DNA of 64,000 nucleotides from Alteribacillus iranensis (GCF_900113025.1 NZ_FONT01000002.1:689878-753877); one strand, 5' to 3'; shown: positions 45,274-56,580, counted from the stretch's first letter. Translations and numbers: made by a program. Notes: a model not told the origin generated them from the letters alone.

Positions 45274-47096
45274 TCACCAACACTCGCTTTTTTCGCTATG
45301 GAATAAGGAAGGGTTACAGAGATGGTTGTTCCTTTTTTCCATACACTGTTTACACCAATCCGTCCTCCATGGGCTTGTACTATTTCCTTGGCAATGGCAA
45401 GGCCTAACCCCGTTCCCCCGAGGTTTCTTGCTCTTGCTTTGTCAACTCTATAAAACCGTTCAAAGATTTTTTCCTGACTTTCTTTTGGAATACCTACCCC
45501 TTCATCCGTTATTTCTATATCTACCGCTTGGCCTCGTGTAATCATTTGAATCATAATCATTCCACCATCGGGTGAGTATTTGACGGCATTGGAAACAATG
45601 TTATCAAAGACCTGAACCATTTTATCTTTGTCCATATCGACATATACCGGATGCTTAGGGAACTGTTTTCGGATATCAATGTTCTTGTCTTTCGTGATCA
45701 TTTGGAAACGTTCTGTAATCTGACTAAGTAATTCTTTCAGATCGGTTGGAGCAAACGTCATTTGGACTTCATCGTTATCCATGCGTGATAGCTGCAGCAA
45801 ATCATTGACTAGTCGGATCATTCGCTCTGTCTCATTTTGAGTGACGTTTAAGAAACGAGGGCCTAAACTCTCATCCTCCATCGCTCCCTCTTCCAACGCT
45901 TCTAGATAGCTTCGCATTGTAGTAAGAGGAGTTCGCAACTCGTGAGACACATTGGCCACAAATTCACGCCGATCTCTTTCAATTTTTTCTTTTTCTGTCA
46001 CGTCATGGAGGACTGTAATCAAGCCATTCACTGGTCCTTCTTCATTACGGATCACCGAAAAGTGAGCCTCTAATAAGAAATCTTCTTGTTCATTACTAAA
46101 ATCCAGTAAGATAGGCTCCGTATAATCATACAAATCACTCGGTGCTATGTTGCCGGAAAGGTCTAACACTTCTGGCAGAGAGGTTCCCATAATTTCTTTA
46201 CTATCCACGTCTAACAGACGCTCTGCTCGTGTATTCATCAAAATGATATGTCCTAATTCATCGGTTGCAATCACACCATCCGTCATATGGGATAACACAG
46301 AGCTCAGTTTTTTTCTTTCGCCTTCTGTATTAGCATGGGCTTCTTTCAAATTCATCGTCAATACATTAAATGATTCTGCAAGTTGTCCAATCTCATCCTG
46401 ACCGTACACTTTTACCCTTCTTGAGAAATCTCCTTCTCCCATGACTTTCGCCTGTTTCTTCATATCAACGATCGGTCGTGTAATCGTCTGAGAGACAAGA
46501 ATGCCAAGTAACGCTGTAATAGCGAGGGCAATAAATGTACCATTTAAAAAAATGTTATTGATTTCTTCCAACTCTGCATAAATACTTTCAATGGATGCTT
46601 CTATATAAATGGCACCAATAATTTCTCCATCAAGTTCCACCGGCTGTGCCATGACACGAATCCGATCGCCTGTCTCCGGGTCTCTTAAGGTAGAGGCATC
46701 TTCTGTCCCATACAAAGCACGCTCTATTCTTACCAATGTACTTTGTTGACCTACTATGTTCTGGTCATTCCAATTCGACGTTCCAATAACCCGCTGATTC
46801 GCATCGACCACCTGAACATCTAAATTTTCGAGGGAGAAAAACTCGTGTAGAAGTGCTTCTATATCATCTTCTAGCGGTTCTTCTTCTGGATTCCTATCTC
46901 TCGTCATTTCCTGACGGACGTTGTATTCTAACAAATCCGCTCGTTCTCGAAGCATGGCAAAATAATTATCCTCTAACTGCGATTCCAGCTCTCTCGTAAA
47001 ATAGACACCAATCACTTGAACAGCTATAAAAATCAACAGTATAAAAATGACAATCATTTTGACATGAATGGATCGAAAAAAATCGATAATTCTCAT
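45270..47096 (-). CDS. walK: Sensor histidine kinase WalK
   Basis: Essential cell-wall homeostasis kinase of 608 residues. TM1 lies near 12-32, an extracellular domain to about 180, TM2 near 185-205, HAMP near 206-258, a PAS domain near 265-370, the phosphorylated His385 in ANVSHELRTP, and an ATPase domain with the N box DNIVSNAVKYSPDGG and the GTGLGLAI lid. Phosphorylates WalR. Located 5 bp after walR. Confidence 0.97.
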   Translation of the reverse strand: MRIIDFFRSIHVKMIVIFILLIFIAVQVIGVYFTRELESQLEDNYFAMLRERADLLEYNVRQEMTRDRNPEEEPLEDDIEALLHEFFSLENLDVQVVDANQRVIGTSNWNDQNIVGQQSTLVRIERALYGTEDASTLRDPETGDRIRVMAQPVELDGEIIGAIYIEASIESIYAELEEINNIFLNGTFIALAITALLGILVSQTITRPIVDMKKQAKVMGEGDFSRRVKVYGQDEIGQLAESFNVLTMNLKEAHANTEGERKKLSSVLSHMTDGVIATDELGHIILMNTRAERLLDVDSKEIMGTSLPEVLDLSGNIAPSDLYDYTEPILLDFSNEQEDFLLEAHFSVIRNEEGPVNGLITVLHDVTEKEKIERDRREFVANVSHELRTPLTTMRSYLEALEEGAMEDESLGPRFLNVTQNETERMIRLVNDLLQLSRMDNDEVQMTFAPTDLKELLSQITERFQMITKDKNIDIRKQFPKHPVYVDMDKDKMVQVFDNIVSNAVKYSPDGGMIMIQMITRGQAVDIEITDEGVGIPKESQEKIFERFYRVDKARARNLGGTGLGLAIAKEIVQAHGGRIGVNSVWKKGTTISVTLPYSIAKKASVGE

Positions 47097-47101
47097 CGGC
47101 T

Positions 47102-47809
47102 CTATTTCTCCTGATCAGGGTGTTTTAAATAATAACCGACACCACGCCGTGTAACAATCCAGGTAGGGTAGCTTGGGTTGTCCTCCACTTTCTCACGTAA
47201 CCGTCTGACGGTAACATCGACTGTACGAACATCACCAAAATAATCATATCCCCAGACCGCCTGCAGTAAGTGTTCTCTTGTCATGACTTGCCCAATGTGA
47301 CGGGCAAGATAATGAATCAGCTCAAATTCTCGATGTGTTAAATCAACAGGCTCCCCTCTTTTGCTAACGAGATAAGCATCCGGATCGATTAAAAGATCTC
47401 CTACTTCAATTTGTTTTTGCTTGGACTGATTTTCCTCGGGCACCGCTTGAAGTCGTCTCAAATTTGCTTTCACACGAGCGATCAGCTCTCGCGTGCTAAA
47501 TGGCTTTGTCACATAATCATCGGCTCCCAACTCCAGGCCAAGCACCTTATCAATTTCTGCATCTTTCGCAGTAAGCATAATAATAGGCATATCGTGATTT
47601 TTACGAATTTCTCGGCAAACTTCCATGCCATCCTTTTGAGGAAGCATAATGTCTAATAACACAAGATCAGGAACGGATTCCTCTACTCTTTTCAACGCTT
47701 CGCTGCCGTCATACGCCACGTCTACTTGAAATCCTTCTTTTTTTAGATTGAATTCTAGTATATCTGCAATCGGCTGCTCGTCATCCACTACGAGAATTTT
47801 TTCATCCAT
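47102..47809 (-). CDS. walR: Response regulator WalR
   Basis: OmpR-type response regulator of 235 residues. The receiver carries phospho-acceptor Asp53 (LLDIMLP) and Lys in DYVTKPF. The C-terminal winged helix ends with [16 protein letters not shown] and RGVGYYL. It controls autolysins and wall metabolism. First gene of the operon; the region upstream (47810-48047) contains a possible -10 TACAAT at 47888-47893 (minus strand) but no clear -35. Confidence 0.97.
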   Translation of the reverse strand: MDEKILVVDDEQPIADILEFNLKKEGFQVDVAYDGSEALKRVEESVPDLVLLDIMLPQKDGMEVCREIRKNHDMPIIMLTAKDAEIDKVLGLELGADDYVTKPFSTRELIARVKANLRRLQAVPEENQSKQKQIEVGDLLIDPDAYLVSKRGEPVDLTHREFELIHYLARHIGQVMTREHLLQAVWGYDYFGDVRTVDVTVRRLREKVEDNPSYPTWIVTRRGVGYYLKHPDQEK

Positions 47810-48047
47810 TTTTAATCGCTCCTAACTCTCCTATAGTTTCTTTTGTATATCATAGAATAATAATTTTGTTTTGTCTCTTCCTTCCCCATTGTACCATAGG
47901 GCGCTACCCCGACTTACTGCTCATTTTAAGAAAAGCCAAGATGCCTGCCTACCTGTGGTAATCGCGGGAAAGTTGCGGAAATGGCGAAACTGAAGCATTA
48001 AGAACAAAAGCGCAAAGCGACCGCCTAGCGACGACACACACTGGACG

Positions 48048-48107
48048 TAGCTAACCCTTTCACAATTCACAAGCGGATAGCTTTTATCATTTCCTCAATA
48101 ACAAAAA
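48048..48107. repeat. Post-terminator repeat element, copy 3
   Basis: TAGCTAACCCTTTCACAATT, then CACAAGCGGATAGCTTTTAT, then AATAACAAAAAA, beside the tRNA-operon terminator. Preceded by a short piece of the dispersed repeat (AGCGCAAAGCGACCGCC). Confidence 0.6.
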
Positions 48108-48131
48108 ACGCCTGGATTCTAACTCCAGACG
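48103..48131 (-). terminator. Terminator of the tRNA operon
   Basis: CGTCTGGA/TCCAGGCG hairpin followed by TTTTTTG on the minus strand, about 20 bp after tRNA-Phe. Confidence 0.85.
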
Positions 48132-48152
48132 TACCATGTCTTTTTATTAAAG

Positions 48153-48228
<76 letters not shown>

Positions 48229-48369
48229 ATATAATATTTTTCCTAATACATTCAGCTGGTTCTTTTGCTTTTTATGACGAGTTCCTCTGTCTGCTCCTCT
48301 TCTTGCCTATGCTTCGAAGAAATATGCGTCGCAGACAACTCGACGCTTATTCAGCGCTGTGATGCTCGT

Positions 48370-48395
48370 TGCTCTACCGACTGAGCTATCGAGCC
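48370..48395 (-). pseudogene. Truncated tRNA-Phe fragment
   Basis: Identical to the first 26 nt of the intact tRNA-Phe; no anticodon arm, T arm or acceptor 3' strand follows. Confidence 0.85.
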
Positions 48396-48535
48396 ATTTT
48401 AAAGTGTTTTCATAAATAACAGTGCTTCTCTTGCTTTCCGTTACGAGTTTCTCTGTCTGCTCCTCTTCCTGCCTATGCTTCGAAGAAATATGCGTCGCAG
48501 ACAACTCGACGCTTATTCAGCGCTGTGATGCTCGT

Positions 48536-48561
48536 TGCTCTACCGACTGAGCTATCGAGCC
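48536..48561 (-). pseudogene. Truncated tRNA-Phe fragment
   Basis: Second copy of the same 26-nt 5' piece, in the next tandem unit. Confidence 0.85.
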
Positions 48562-48698
48562 ATTTCAAAGTATTTACACAAACGATAGGTCTTCTTCTTG
48601 CTTTTCGTTACGAGTTCCTCTGTCTGCTCCTCTGCCTGCTTATGCTTCGAAGAAATGTGCGTCGCAGACAACTCGGTGCTTATTCGGTGTGATAATAA

Positions 48699-48774
48699 TG
48701 GCGGGCCTGACGGGAATCGAACCCGCGATCTCCTGCGTGACAGGCAGGCATGTTAACCGCTACACCACAGGCCC
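48699..48774 (-). tRNA. tRNA-Asp (GTC)
   Basis: Cloverleaf with CCA; begins GGGCCTGTGGTGTAGCGG, anticodon loop CTGTCAC. Confidence 0.97.
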
Positions 48775-48790
48775 TTCTTGTAAAGAATAA

Positions 48791-49285
48791 GCTGCGAATC
48801 TCTTCGTCAACTTCTTTCGTTCAGTCAGGTCACGTACCGATGTACGCTCCTTCCTTCTCTCCTTCGTTTCCTCGACCTTCTTGCTTCTTCTTTCCAACTC
48901 AGTCAGAGGTACGAATGGCTGCGAATCTCTTCGTCATCTTCTCTCGTTCTGTCAGGTCACGTACCAATGTACGCTCCTTCCTTCTCTCTTTCGTTTCCTC
49001 GACCTTCTTGCTTCTTCTTTACAAGTCTTTGGAAACGTTGCTGCGATTCTCTTCGTCATCTTCTTTCGTTCTGTCAGTTCACGTACCAATGTACGCTCCT
49101 TCCTTCTCTCTTTCGTTTCCTCGACCTTCTTGCTTCTTCTTTACAAGTCTTTGGAAACGTTGCTGCGATTCTCTTCGTCATCTTCTCTCGTTCTGTCAGG
49201 TCACGTACCGGCGTACGCTCCTTCCTTCTCTCTTTCGTTTCCTTGACCTTCTTGCTTCTTCCAATTCAGTCAAAGGAATGAACTG
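48791..49285. repeat. Four-copy tandem repeat of 122-127 bp in the tRNA operon
   Basis: Copies start at GCTGCG at 48791, 48918, 49040 and 49162. Each contains CACGTACC-N4-GTACG, an imperfect palindrome, and CCTTCTTGCTTCTTC. It lies between tRNA-Asp and tRNA-Val and explains the 525-bp gap. Confidence 0.9.
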
Positions 49286-49299
49286 CTTAAACATATAGA

Positions 49300-49375
49300 T
49301 GGTGGAGGGTGACGGGATCGAACCGCCGACCCCCTGCTTGTAAGGCAGATGCTCTCCCAGCTGAGCTAACCCTCC
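49300..49375 (-). tRNA. tRNA-Val (TAC)
   Basis: Cloverleaf with CCA; begins GGAGGGTTAGCTCAGC, anticodon loop CTTACAA. Confidence 0.97.
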
Positions 49376-49377
49376 GT

Positions 49378-49452
49378 TGGTGACCCGTAGGGGATTCGAA
49401 CCCCTGTTACCGCCGTGAAAGGGCGGTGTCTTAACCACTTGACCAACGGGCC
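49378..49452 (-). tRNA. tRNA-Glu (TTC)
   Basis: Cloverleaf with CCA; begins GGCCCGTTGGTCAAGTGG, anticodon loop CTTTCAC. Two bases from tRNA-Val. Confidence 0.97.
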
Positions 49453-49500
49453 TTTTCTATCTCTGTTCATAGAAAAACTAATTCTTATATGTATGTAAAA

Positions 49501-49576
49501 TGGTGAGCCATGGAGGATTCGAACCTCCGACCCTCTGATTAAAAGTCAGATGCTCTGCCAGCTGAGCTAATGGCTC
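49501..49576 (-). tRNA. tRNA-Lys (TTT)
   Basis: Cloverleaf with CCA; begins GAGCCATTAGCTCAGC, anticodon loop CTTTTAA. First gene of the operon. Confidence 0.97.
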
Positions 49577-49625
49577 GTACAGTGTCATAGAATTTCTCTT
49601 TCTGTCGTAAGCGACAACATGAATA

Positions 49626-49654
49626 ATATTACCACGTCATTTTTTTTATTTCAA
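49626..49654 (-). promoter_or_regulatory. Promoter of the tRNA operon
   Basis: TTGAAA, 17 bp, TAATAT on the minus strand, about 50 bp before tRNA-Lys. Confidence 0.85.
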
Positions 49655-49714
49655 GGACTTTTTTGCAAAAAAATCTTGGATGAGATCTCTCATGAGTGAG
49701 GCGTGTTCTCGGCT

Positions 49715-49752
49715 AAAAAAAATCCGATCAGATATAAGTTTTCTGATCGGAT
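49715..49752 (-). terminator. Terminator of purA
   Basis: ATCCGATCAG/CTGATCGGAT hairpin followed by a T run on the minus strand. Confidence 0.9.
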
Positions 49753-49760
49753 AAGAACCA

Positions 49761-51074
<1,314 letters not shown>

Positions 51075-51136
51075 TCACTAGGCTGCTTTATTATCATTTG
51101 TTATGTACTTTTCTTTGTTTGAATAAACCCTCGTAA

Positions 51137-51165
51137 AGTGTACCAATTCAGCATAAAAAAGTCAA
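51137..51165 (-). promoter_or_regulatory. purA promoter
   Basis: TTGACT, 17 bp, TACACT on the minus strand. Confidence 0.85.
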
Positions 51166-51166
51166 T

Positions 51167-51210
51167 AAAACACGAACAATATACGCGGCATTTGAAGATA
51201 CGTTCGTAAT
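51167..51210. promoter_or_regulatory. PurBox pair (PurR operator) of purA
   Basis: Inverted CGAAC cores at 51173-51177 (AAACACGAACAAT) and 51202-51206 (complement ACGAAC), about 18 bp apart, just upstream of the -35. This is the usual arrangement of Bacillus PurR sites. Confidence 0.65.
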
Positions 51211-51252
51211 AAAAAGCCTTAGTACAAGCGGCAACAAGTACTAAGGCTTTTT
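51211..51252 (-). terminator. Terminator of dnaC
   Basis: GCCTTAGTAC/GTACTAAGGC hairpin followed by TTTTT on the minus strand, 8 bp after the stop. Confidence 0.92.
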
Positions 51253-51259
51253 TTATTTC

Positions 51260-52624
51260 TTACGCCCCAGGTGGAGCTTGGCTTTCATCATGTCGTCTGT
51301 CTACATCTACGAACTTATTATACTCTTTAATAAACGCAAGCTCGACGGTTCCTACTGGGCCGTTACGCTGTTTTGCCAAAATAATTTCGATGATATTTTT
51401 ATTCTCTGCTTCTTGGTCATAATAGTCTTCTCTGTACAAGAAAGAGACGATGTCCGCATCCTGTTCAATACTTCCTGATTCTCTCAAGTCAGACATCATT
51501 GGTCGTTTATCCTGCCTTGATTCCACTCCGCGGGATAGCTGAGACAACGCGATCACAGGTACCTCAAGTTCCCGTGCGAGCGCTTTTAAACTTCTCGAAA
51601 TCTCCGACACTTCTTGTTGCCGGCTCTCTCCGCTTTTCGATGAACCCATAATTAGCTGTAAATAATCAATAACAATCATGCCAATGCCTCTCTCTTGCTT
51701 TAAACGGCGGCACTTAGCACGGATATCGTTCACACGAATTCCTGGAGAATCATCAATATAAATGCCAGCAGACGACAGGCTTCCCATCGCTAAAGTTAAC
51801 TTTTGCCAGTCTTCTTCCTCTAAAGCACCTGTTCTCATTTTCGTGGCGTCTATGTTCCCTTCTGCACAAAGCATACGTTGTACCAATTGAGAGGCGCCCA
51901 TTTCCAAACTAAAAATCGCAACATTTTCTCCGCTCTTTGTAGCTGCGTTTTGAGCAATGTTCAAGGCAAAAGCCGTTTTCCCCATAGAAGGACGTGCTGC
52001 CACAATGATTAAGTCACTTCGTTGAAAACCTGCTGTCATTCGATCTAGCTCTACATAACCGCTTGAAATACCAGTAATATCATTCTCGCGGTTCTGAAGC
52101 ATTTCGATGTTATCATATGTTTCAATTAACACATCTTTTATGGAAACGAATGCTCCTGAGCTTCGTTGATGAGCTACTTCTAAAATCGAACGCTCCGCGT
52201 GATCTAATACTTCTTCTACGTCGTCTTCACTTTCATACCCATCGGAAACAATGTCTGTCGCTGTTTGAATCAATCGGCGCAGCAATGATTTCTCTTGCAC
52301 AATTTTGCTGTAATAACCAACATTGGCTGCTGTCGGTACAGAATTAGCCAAGTCAGTTAGATAAGATAACCCGCCGACTTCCTCCAGCCAATTGTAATCT
52401 TGCAGGGCTGACGTAACGGTGACAAGGTCGACAGGATCTCCTTTTTCCCCAATTTCCAGCATGACGCGAAATATTCTCTGGTGGGCCACACGATAAAAAT
52501 CTTCCGGTGTTAAACTCTCTGAAGCTGTGACAAGTGCTTCCCCTTCCAGAAAAACAGCTCCGATAACCGCTTGCTCGGCTTCCATGTTCTGTGGTGGCTT
52601 ACGGTCTGTATATACATCGCTCAT
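51260..52624 (-). CDS. dnaC: Replicative DNA helicase
   Basis: DnaB-family hexameric helicase (called DnaC in B. subtilis), 454 residues. The N-terminal primase-interaction domain begins RKPPQNMEAEQAVIGAVFLE. The RecA-like domain has Walker A ARPSMGKTAF, Walker B MIVIDYLQLI and the arginine-finger region QRNGPVGTVEL. Unwinds DNA at the fork. Located downstream of rplI on the same strand. Confidence 0.97.
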   Translation of the reverse strand: MSDVYTDRKPPQNMEAEQAVIGAVFLEGEALVTASESLTPEDFYRVAHQRIFRVMLEIGEKGDPVDLVTVTSALQDYNWLEEVGGLSYLTDLANSVPTAANVGYYSKIVQEKSLLRRLIQTATDIVSDGYESEDDVEEVLDHAERSILEVAHQRSSGAFVSIKDVLIETYDNIEMLQNRENDITGISSGYVELDRMTAGFQRSDLIIVAARPSMGKTAFALNIAQNAATKSGENVAIFSLEMGASQLVQRMLCAEGNIDATKMRTGALEEEDWQKLTLAMGSLSSAGIYIDDSPGIRVNDIRAKCRRLKQERGIGMIVIDYLQLIMGSSKSGESRQQEVSEISRSLKALARELEVPVIALSQLSRGVESRQDKRPMMSDLRESGSIEQDADIVSFLYREDYYDQEAENKNIIEIILAKQRNGPVGTVELAFIKEYNKFVDVDRRHDESQAPPGA

Positions 52625-52663
52625 TTCCGGCTTCCTGCCTTTCTACGTAAATCAAACGCAACA

Positions 52664-53107
52664 TTATTGCTCGACGACATGAATGTCTACAGTTGCGGTA
52701 ACTTCCGGGTGAATTTTGATTGGTACTTTCGTAACTCCGAGCGTACGAATTGGCTCGTCTAGTTCGATTTTTCGTTTATCTACTTTCATATCCATCTTTT
52801 TAAGCGTTTCAGCGATTTGTTTTGTGGAGACTGCCCCAAATAAACGACCGCCTTCTCCTGCTTTCGCTGTCACCTTAACTGTTGTCTCTTCAAGCTGCTT
52901 TTTGAAGGCTTTTGCCTCTTCCAACCGCTCCTGAGCTTTCTTATCTTCACTTGCTTTCTTTGCCTTTAAGTTTTTTATATTGCCTTTGCTTGCTTCCACT
53001 GCAAGTTTGTTAGGGAGAAGATAGTTTCGTGCATATCCTTCCGATACGTCTTTCACTTCCCCTTTTTTCCCTTTTCCTTTTACGTCTTGTTGAAAGATTA
53101 CTTTCAT
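52664..53107 (-). CDS. rplI: 50S ribosomal protein L9
   Basis: Protein of 147 residues with the typical start [20 protein letters not shown] and [13 protein letters not shown], a long connecting helix and a C-terminal domain. Binds 23S rRNA at the base of the L1 stalk. Its ATG overlaps the gdpP stop (ATGA), coupling the two genes. Confidence 0.98.
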   Translation of the reverse strand: MKVIFQQDVKGKGKKGEVKDVSEGYARNYLLPNKLAVEASKGNIKNLKAKKASEDKKAQERLEEAKAFKKQLEETTVKVTAKAGEGGRLFGAVSTKQIAETLKKMDMKVDKRKIELDEPIRTLGVTKVPIKIHPEVTATVDIHVVEQ

Positions 53108-55074
53108 TCTTCTGTTCCTCCCTCCAAGTATTGATCAATCGCATTTTTCAGCTGTTCTTCTGCATCCTCGATGGAATCCGTATCCAACTGGGTGGCTGCG
53201 TTCGTCAAGTGTCCGCCTCCCCCCAGCGCTTCCATAATTAATTGCACGTTTACCTCGCCTAGCGAGCGGGCACTAATGCTCATCACCCCATCACGGCGTT
53301 TTGAAATAACAAAGGAGCCTTTTACGTCATTCATTGTCAGCAATATATCTGCGGCTTGAGCAATTAAAATCTGGTCTAGCGTCTCATCCGGTGATCCCAC
53401 AGCAATCGCAAGACCATCTCTGTATATCGATGCACTTTCAATTAAACGGGAACGTCTGACATAGGTGTCAATATCCTCTTTTAAGAGCATTTGTACAAGT
53501 GTCGTATCTGCTCCGTGAGATTTTAAAAAGGAAGCAGCATCAAACGTACGTGAACCTGTTCGAATCGCAAAGCTTTTTGTATCTACCATGATACCAGCTA
53601 ACATGGCTGTCGCCTCAAGGACATCCATTTCCAGCTTTTTCGGTTGATACTCCAGCAATTCGGTTACTAGCTCTGCTGTGGAAGAAGCATAAGGTTCCAT
53701 GTACACAAGCACTGGATCCTTAATAAATTCTTCACTTCTACGGTGATGATCAAGCACAACCACCCGCTCAATCGCATCTACTAATCGAGGCTCAATCACT
53801 AAGGATGGTTTGTGTGTATCAACCACCACTAGAAGCGTGTGGCGGCTCAACTCGTCTAGTGCTTCATCCGGAGTAATAAACTGAGTCCATAGGTGCTCAT
53901 GCTTACTTATTTCTTCCATCAGTTTTTGCACATCAGGGTTAATCTCATCGGGATCCACCACGACATACGCATCCTTTTCATTAACTTCGGCAATCTTTAA
54001 GACACCAATAGCAGCCCCTATCGCGTCCATATCTGGATTTTTATGACCCATGATGATCACTTGATCGCTTTCAAGAACAAAGTCTCGTAACGCATGAGAG
54101 ATAACACGAGCGCGGACTCTCGTTCGTTTCTCCATAGCGTTTGACTTTCCTCCGTAAAAACGTACCTTTCCGTTTGTTTCCTTTATAGCTACTTGATCAC
54201 CACCACGGCCTAACGCCAAATCTAAACTGGATTGCGCCAGATTACCGAGCTCTTTTAAAGAGGAGTCGCCACTTCCGATGCCGACACTTAATGTAATAGG
54301 AACTTTCTCTTTTCCTGTGACTTCCCGAACTTCGTCGAGAATTTCAAATCTGGTTTTCTCTAACTCACGCAACGCTTTTTTGTTCATGATTGCGATAAAA
54401 CGGTCGGAAGAAATACTTCTAAGCAAAATTTGATATTCGCTGGCCCAACTGTTCAACAATGAGGTAATATGACTCATTAACTTACTTCGAACTTGATCTT
54501 CCATTCCTTGTGTCAATTCATCATAATTATCGAGGTCAATAATCCCAACGACCGTACGTTCATTGAGATACATAGCTCGCGTATTCGCTGTGTCTGTCAT
54601 GTCAAAGAGATAAAAGAGCCGCTCTTCCTGTCTGATATATACGTAATAGTGGCGGTTTTCTAAAGTGATTTCGGTCGTCTCGTCCCCTTTTTTCACGGAA
54701 GAGGTCAAGTCTTCTGAGATCACTTTTATGGATTCACCAAGAAATTCATCGGGAAGATAGCTTGTCATATACGGGTTGGCCCATTGAATCTCATAGTCTT
54801 CATTAAATAGAACAATCCCAATCGGTAGTTCTGTCACAGCCTCTTCGCCCGCTTTATTGACTCGATGGGTTAACGTCCTAATATATTTTTCAAAATCACG
54901 ATCAAATGATTTTTTAGCAAACAAGGTATACACGGCAATAGAGAGTAGCAGCAGAAATCCAAGCGCCCCTGCCTGCCACTGATAAAGAGAGAGAATACCA
55001 ATAAAAATGATGGACAGTACAAACAGGGCGATCACATGATAACCGTGCCACCGTCTTAACAAAAACCTAGGCAT
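53104..55074 (-). CDS. gdpP: Cyclic-di-AMP phosphodiesterase GdpP
   Basis: Membrane enzyme of 656 residues. Two TM helices (about 12-50), a PAS-like domain, a degenerate GGDEF domain with no intact GGDEF motif, and a DHH/DHHA1 phosphodiesterase. The DHH part has [33 protein letters not shown] and [13 protein letters not shown]. It degrades c-di-AMP and so affects potassium and osmotic balance and wall stress. Operon yybS-gdpP-rplI. Confidence 0.96.
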   Translation of the reverse strand: MPRFLLRRWHGYHVIALFVLSIIFIGILSLYQWQAGALGFLLLLSIAVYTLFAKKSFDRDFEKYIRTLTHRVNKAGEEAVTELPIGIVLFNEDYEIQWANPYMTSYLPDEFLGESIKVISEDLTSSVKKGDETTEITLENRHYYVYIRQEERLFYLFDMTDTANTRAMYLNERTVVGIIDLDNYDELTQGMEDQVRSKLMSHITSLLNSWASEYQILLRSISSDRFIAIMNKKALRELEKTRFEILDEVREVTGKEKVPITLSVGIGSGDSSLKELGNLAQSSLDLALGRGGDQVAIKETNGKVRFYGGKSNAMEKRTRVRARVISHALRDFVLESDQVIIMGHKNPDMDAIGAAIGVLKIAEVNEKDAYVVVDPDEINPDVQKLMEEISKHEHLWTQFITPDEALDELSRHTLLVVVDTHKPSLVIEPRLVDAIERVVVLDHHRRSEEFIKDPVLVYMEPYASSTAELVTELLEYQPKKLEMDVLEATAMLAGIMVDTKSFAIRTGSRTFDAASFLKSHGADTTLVQMLLKEDIDTYVRRSRLIESASIYRDGLAIAVGSPDETLDQILIAQAADILLTMNDVKGSFVISKRRDGVMSISARSLGEVNVQLIMEALGGGGHLTNAATQLDTDSIEDAEEQLKNAIDQYLEGGTEE

Positions 55075-55088
55075 AGCGTCAACCCCTA

Positions 55089-56024
55089 CTAATTAGAAGA
55101 TTCCATGCGTTTTTTCAATTGAAATCCTAAGTCAATTATACCTAAGATTCGGGCGAGAAGTAGAACGATTGGCAAGATTAATCCCGCCACTAATAAAACA
55201 ATAGGCAGAGCTTTAGGAAGGCCTTTCACATATGCATAATAGAACATGACAGTGAAACCTTGTAAGGCCATAATTGTCTCCAATAATGGCATGAGATTCC
55301 AAATAACGATGTATAAGGCAGTCCCTTCTTCCACTCCAATTAAAAAAATAACGGATGTCACTAAATAATACCACAGCAAAGCTCTTGGGAAATTCCAGTT
55401 TCGAAATGCGGGGAAAGGAAGATATTTCATTCCTAAACGACGCATCACCACGTGAGCAATCATCTGTGAGATCACTGCATAAATAATCCCGGTGGCCACG
55501 ATCAGGAGAGGACCCAAATATCCAATCTGTTCAATCATGTTTTGAAACGTTTCCAGATCCTGGGACCCTTCCTGACCCATAGCTCCTAACATGGACTCCG
55601 CTTGTTCGACCGACTGTCTCATGACATCTTGAAGAGCTGCAAGAGGATCAATATTTATTATAAGAATCGTTGCCGCATATAGCAAAATAAGAACACCTAT
55701 GTATGCTAAACTGCTAGCGGCAGTAACAAAAAAAGCTTCCTTCTTCCGTCTAATTAAAGCCCCTGCCGTCACTCCGCCGGATCCAGCCAATAATGCATTC
55801 GGAAACCCGATAATTCCCCCTATAAAAAAAGAAAGTAACACTGTAACGACCATCATTAACAAACCGGCTCTCCATCCATGACGAGCAGTGTAGACGATAA
55901 AAGGAAGAGGTAAAAACCACAATACAATGGTCATAACAAAGGGCACGAAAAGAGCGAGAAAAAGCATAACGATAAATAAACCGCTTAAAAGAGCTCCTTC
56001 CGTTAACCTTTTAGCAGGCTGCAC
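55089..56024 (-). CDS. yybS: YybS family membrane protein (DUF2232)
   Basis: Polytopic membrane protein of about 311 residues with roughly 8 hydrophobic helices. The start MQPAKRLTEGALLSGLFIVM comes from the GTG at 56024, chosen because GAGGTG lies six bases upstream and the length then matches B. subtilis YybS. Function not settled; possibly an ECF-type transport-related or membrane assembly factor. It is always near gdpP in Bacillaceae. Confidence 0.88.
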   Translation of the reverse strand: MQPAKRLTEGALLSGLFIVMLFLALFVPFVMTIVLWFLPLPFIVYTARHGWRAGLLMMVVTVLLSFFIGGIIGFPNALLAGSGGVTAGALIRRKKEAFFVTAASSLAYIGVLILLYAATILIINIDPLAALQDVMRQSVEQAESMLGAMGQEGSQDLETFQNMIEQIGYLGPLLIVATGIIYAVISQMIAHVVMRRLGMKYLPFPAFRNWNFPRALLWYYLVTSVIFLIGVEEGTALYIVIWNLMPLLETIMALQGFTVMFYYAYVKGLPKALPIVLLVAGLILPIVLLLARILGIIDLGFQLKKRMESSN

Positions 56025-56094
56025 AAGCTTCACCTCATCCATTTCTTTATCAATTATCCATCTGTTCATTTTAATTCATTCTACCTAAAAAAGA

Positions 56095-56145
56095 AAGACG
56101 AACCCGGACCACTGACCTGGAAATAAAGGACAACGATCCGGGTTG
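56095..56145 (-). terminator. Terminator upstream of yybS
   Basis: AACCCGGA/TCCGGGTT stem with T-rich sequence on the minus strand, ending the unit of the small gene at 56206-56337. Confidence 0.7.
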
Positions 56146-56205
56146 GAAACCATTATTATATTTTTACTGTTTATTTTCTCTTCTATCCCTGCATCATATG
56201 TTTAT

Positions 56206-56337
56206 TTATTCTGCGTCCGGCCATTCAAAAGTGAAATATTGGGAGTCAAGCTCTTCCTTCTCTACTTCTCCTGCACTCATTTCTTTCAATGTTTCCAATT
56301 GTTCATTTATTCGTGTAATATACTCTTCTACATGCAT
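56206..56337 (-). CDS. Small hypothetical protein, 43 residues
   Basis: Begins MHVEEYITRINEQLETLKEM, acidic, mostly helical, ending FTFEWPDAE. An AAGGAGG site lies about 10 bases upstream, and a terminator follows, so it looks like a real small gene. A longer frame upstream lacks a ribosome site. No family recognised. Confidence 0.55.
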   Translation of the reverse strand: MHVEEYITRINEQLETLKEMSAGEVEKEELDSQYFTFEWPDAE

Positions 56338-56534
56338 CGCATTCTTCCTCCTTCGAATTCTTGATAGTTTTGTCTGAATGGAATGTACGTGCCGGTCACT
56401 GACTGATGCCATCCTTTGAACTAGAAGAAGTTAATGGTTTATGTGGTTCGTTCTTAGTCTATGTAATACCCCTGGCTTTTGCCTCCTCAAACCTAAAAAA
56501 AGAAAAAGCTTCTATCCAATTTATTCCTTACCAC

Positions 56535-56566
56535 AAAAAAATACCTCCCGGAAGACGGCCGGGAGG
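56535..56566 (-). terminator. Terminator of rpsF-ssb-rpsR
   Basis: CCTCCCGG/CCGGGAGG hairpin followed by TATTTTTTT on the minus strand, 14 bp after rpsR. Confidence 0.93.
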
Positions 56567-56580
56567 CAATGCATTTCATC

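Larger units (their letters stand above)
48231..48698. repeat. Three-unit tandem repeat carrying truncated tRNA-Phe 5' halves
   Basis: Units of about 167 bp share GCTTCGAAGAAATATGCGTC and GCAGACAACTCG. Two units end in 26-nt copies of the tRNA-Phe 5' part (48370-48395 and 48536-48561), covering the acceptor strand and D arm. Unit 3, next to tRNA-Asp, lacks the tRNA piece. It lies between tRNA-Asp and tRNA-Phe. Confidence 0.88.

Noticed and set aside
48307-48504. Two extra tRNA genes
   Set aside because: Only the 5' acceptor strand and D arm are present; no anticodon or T arm.
48791-49285. CRISPR-like periodic array
   Set aside because: Units are 122-127 bp and almost identical throughout, with no short repeat/variable spacer alternation and no cas genes nearby.
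48750-49298. Open frame of 182 codons with repeated Ser/Phe-rich segments
   Set aside because: It overlaps tRNA-Asp and the tandem repeat; the periodic peptide is a by-product of the 122-bp units.
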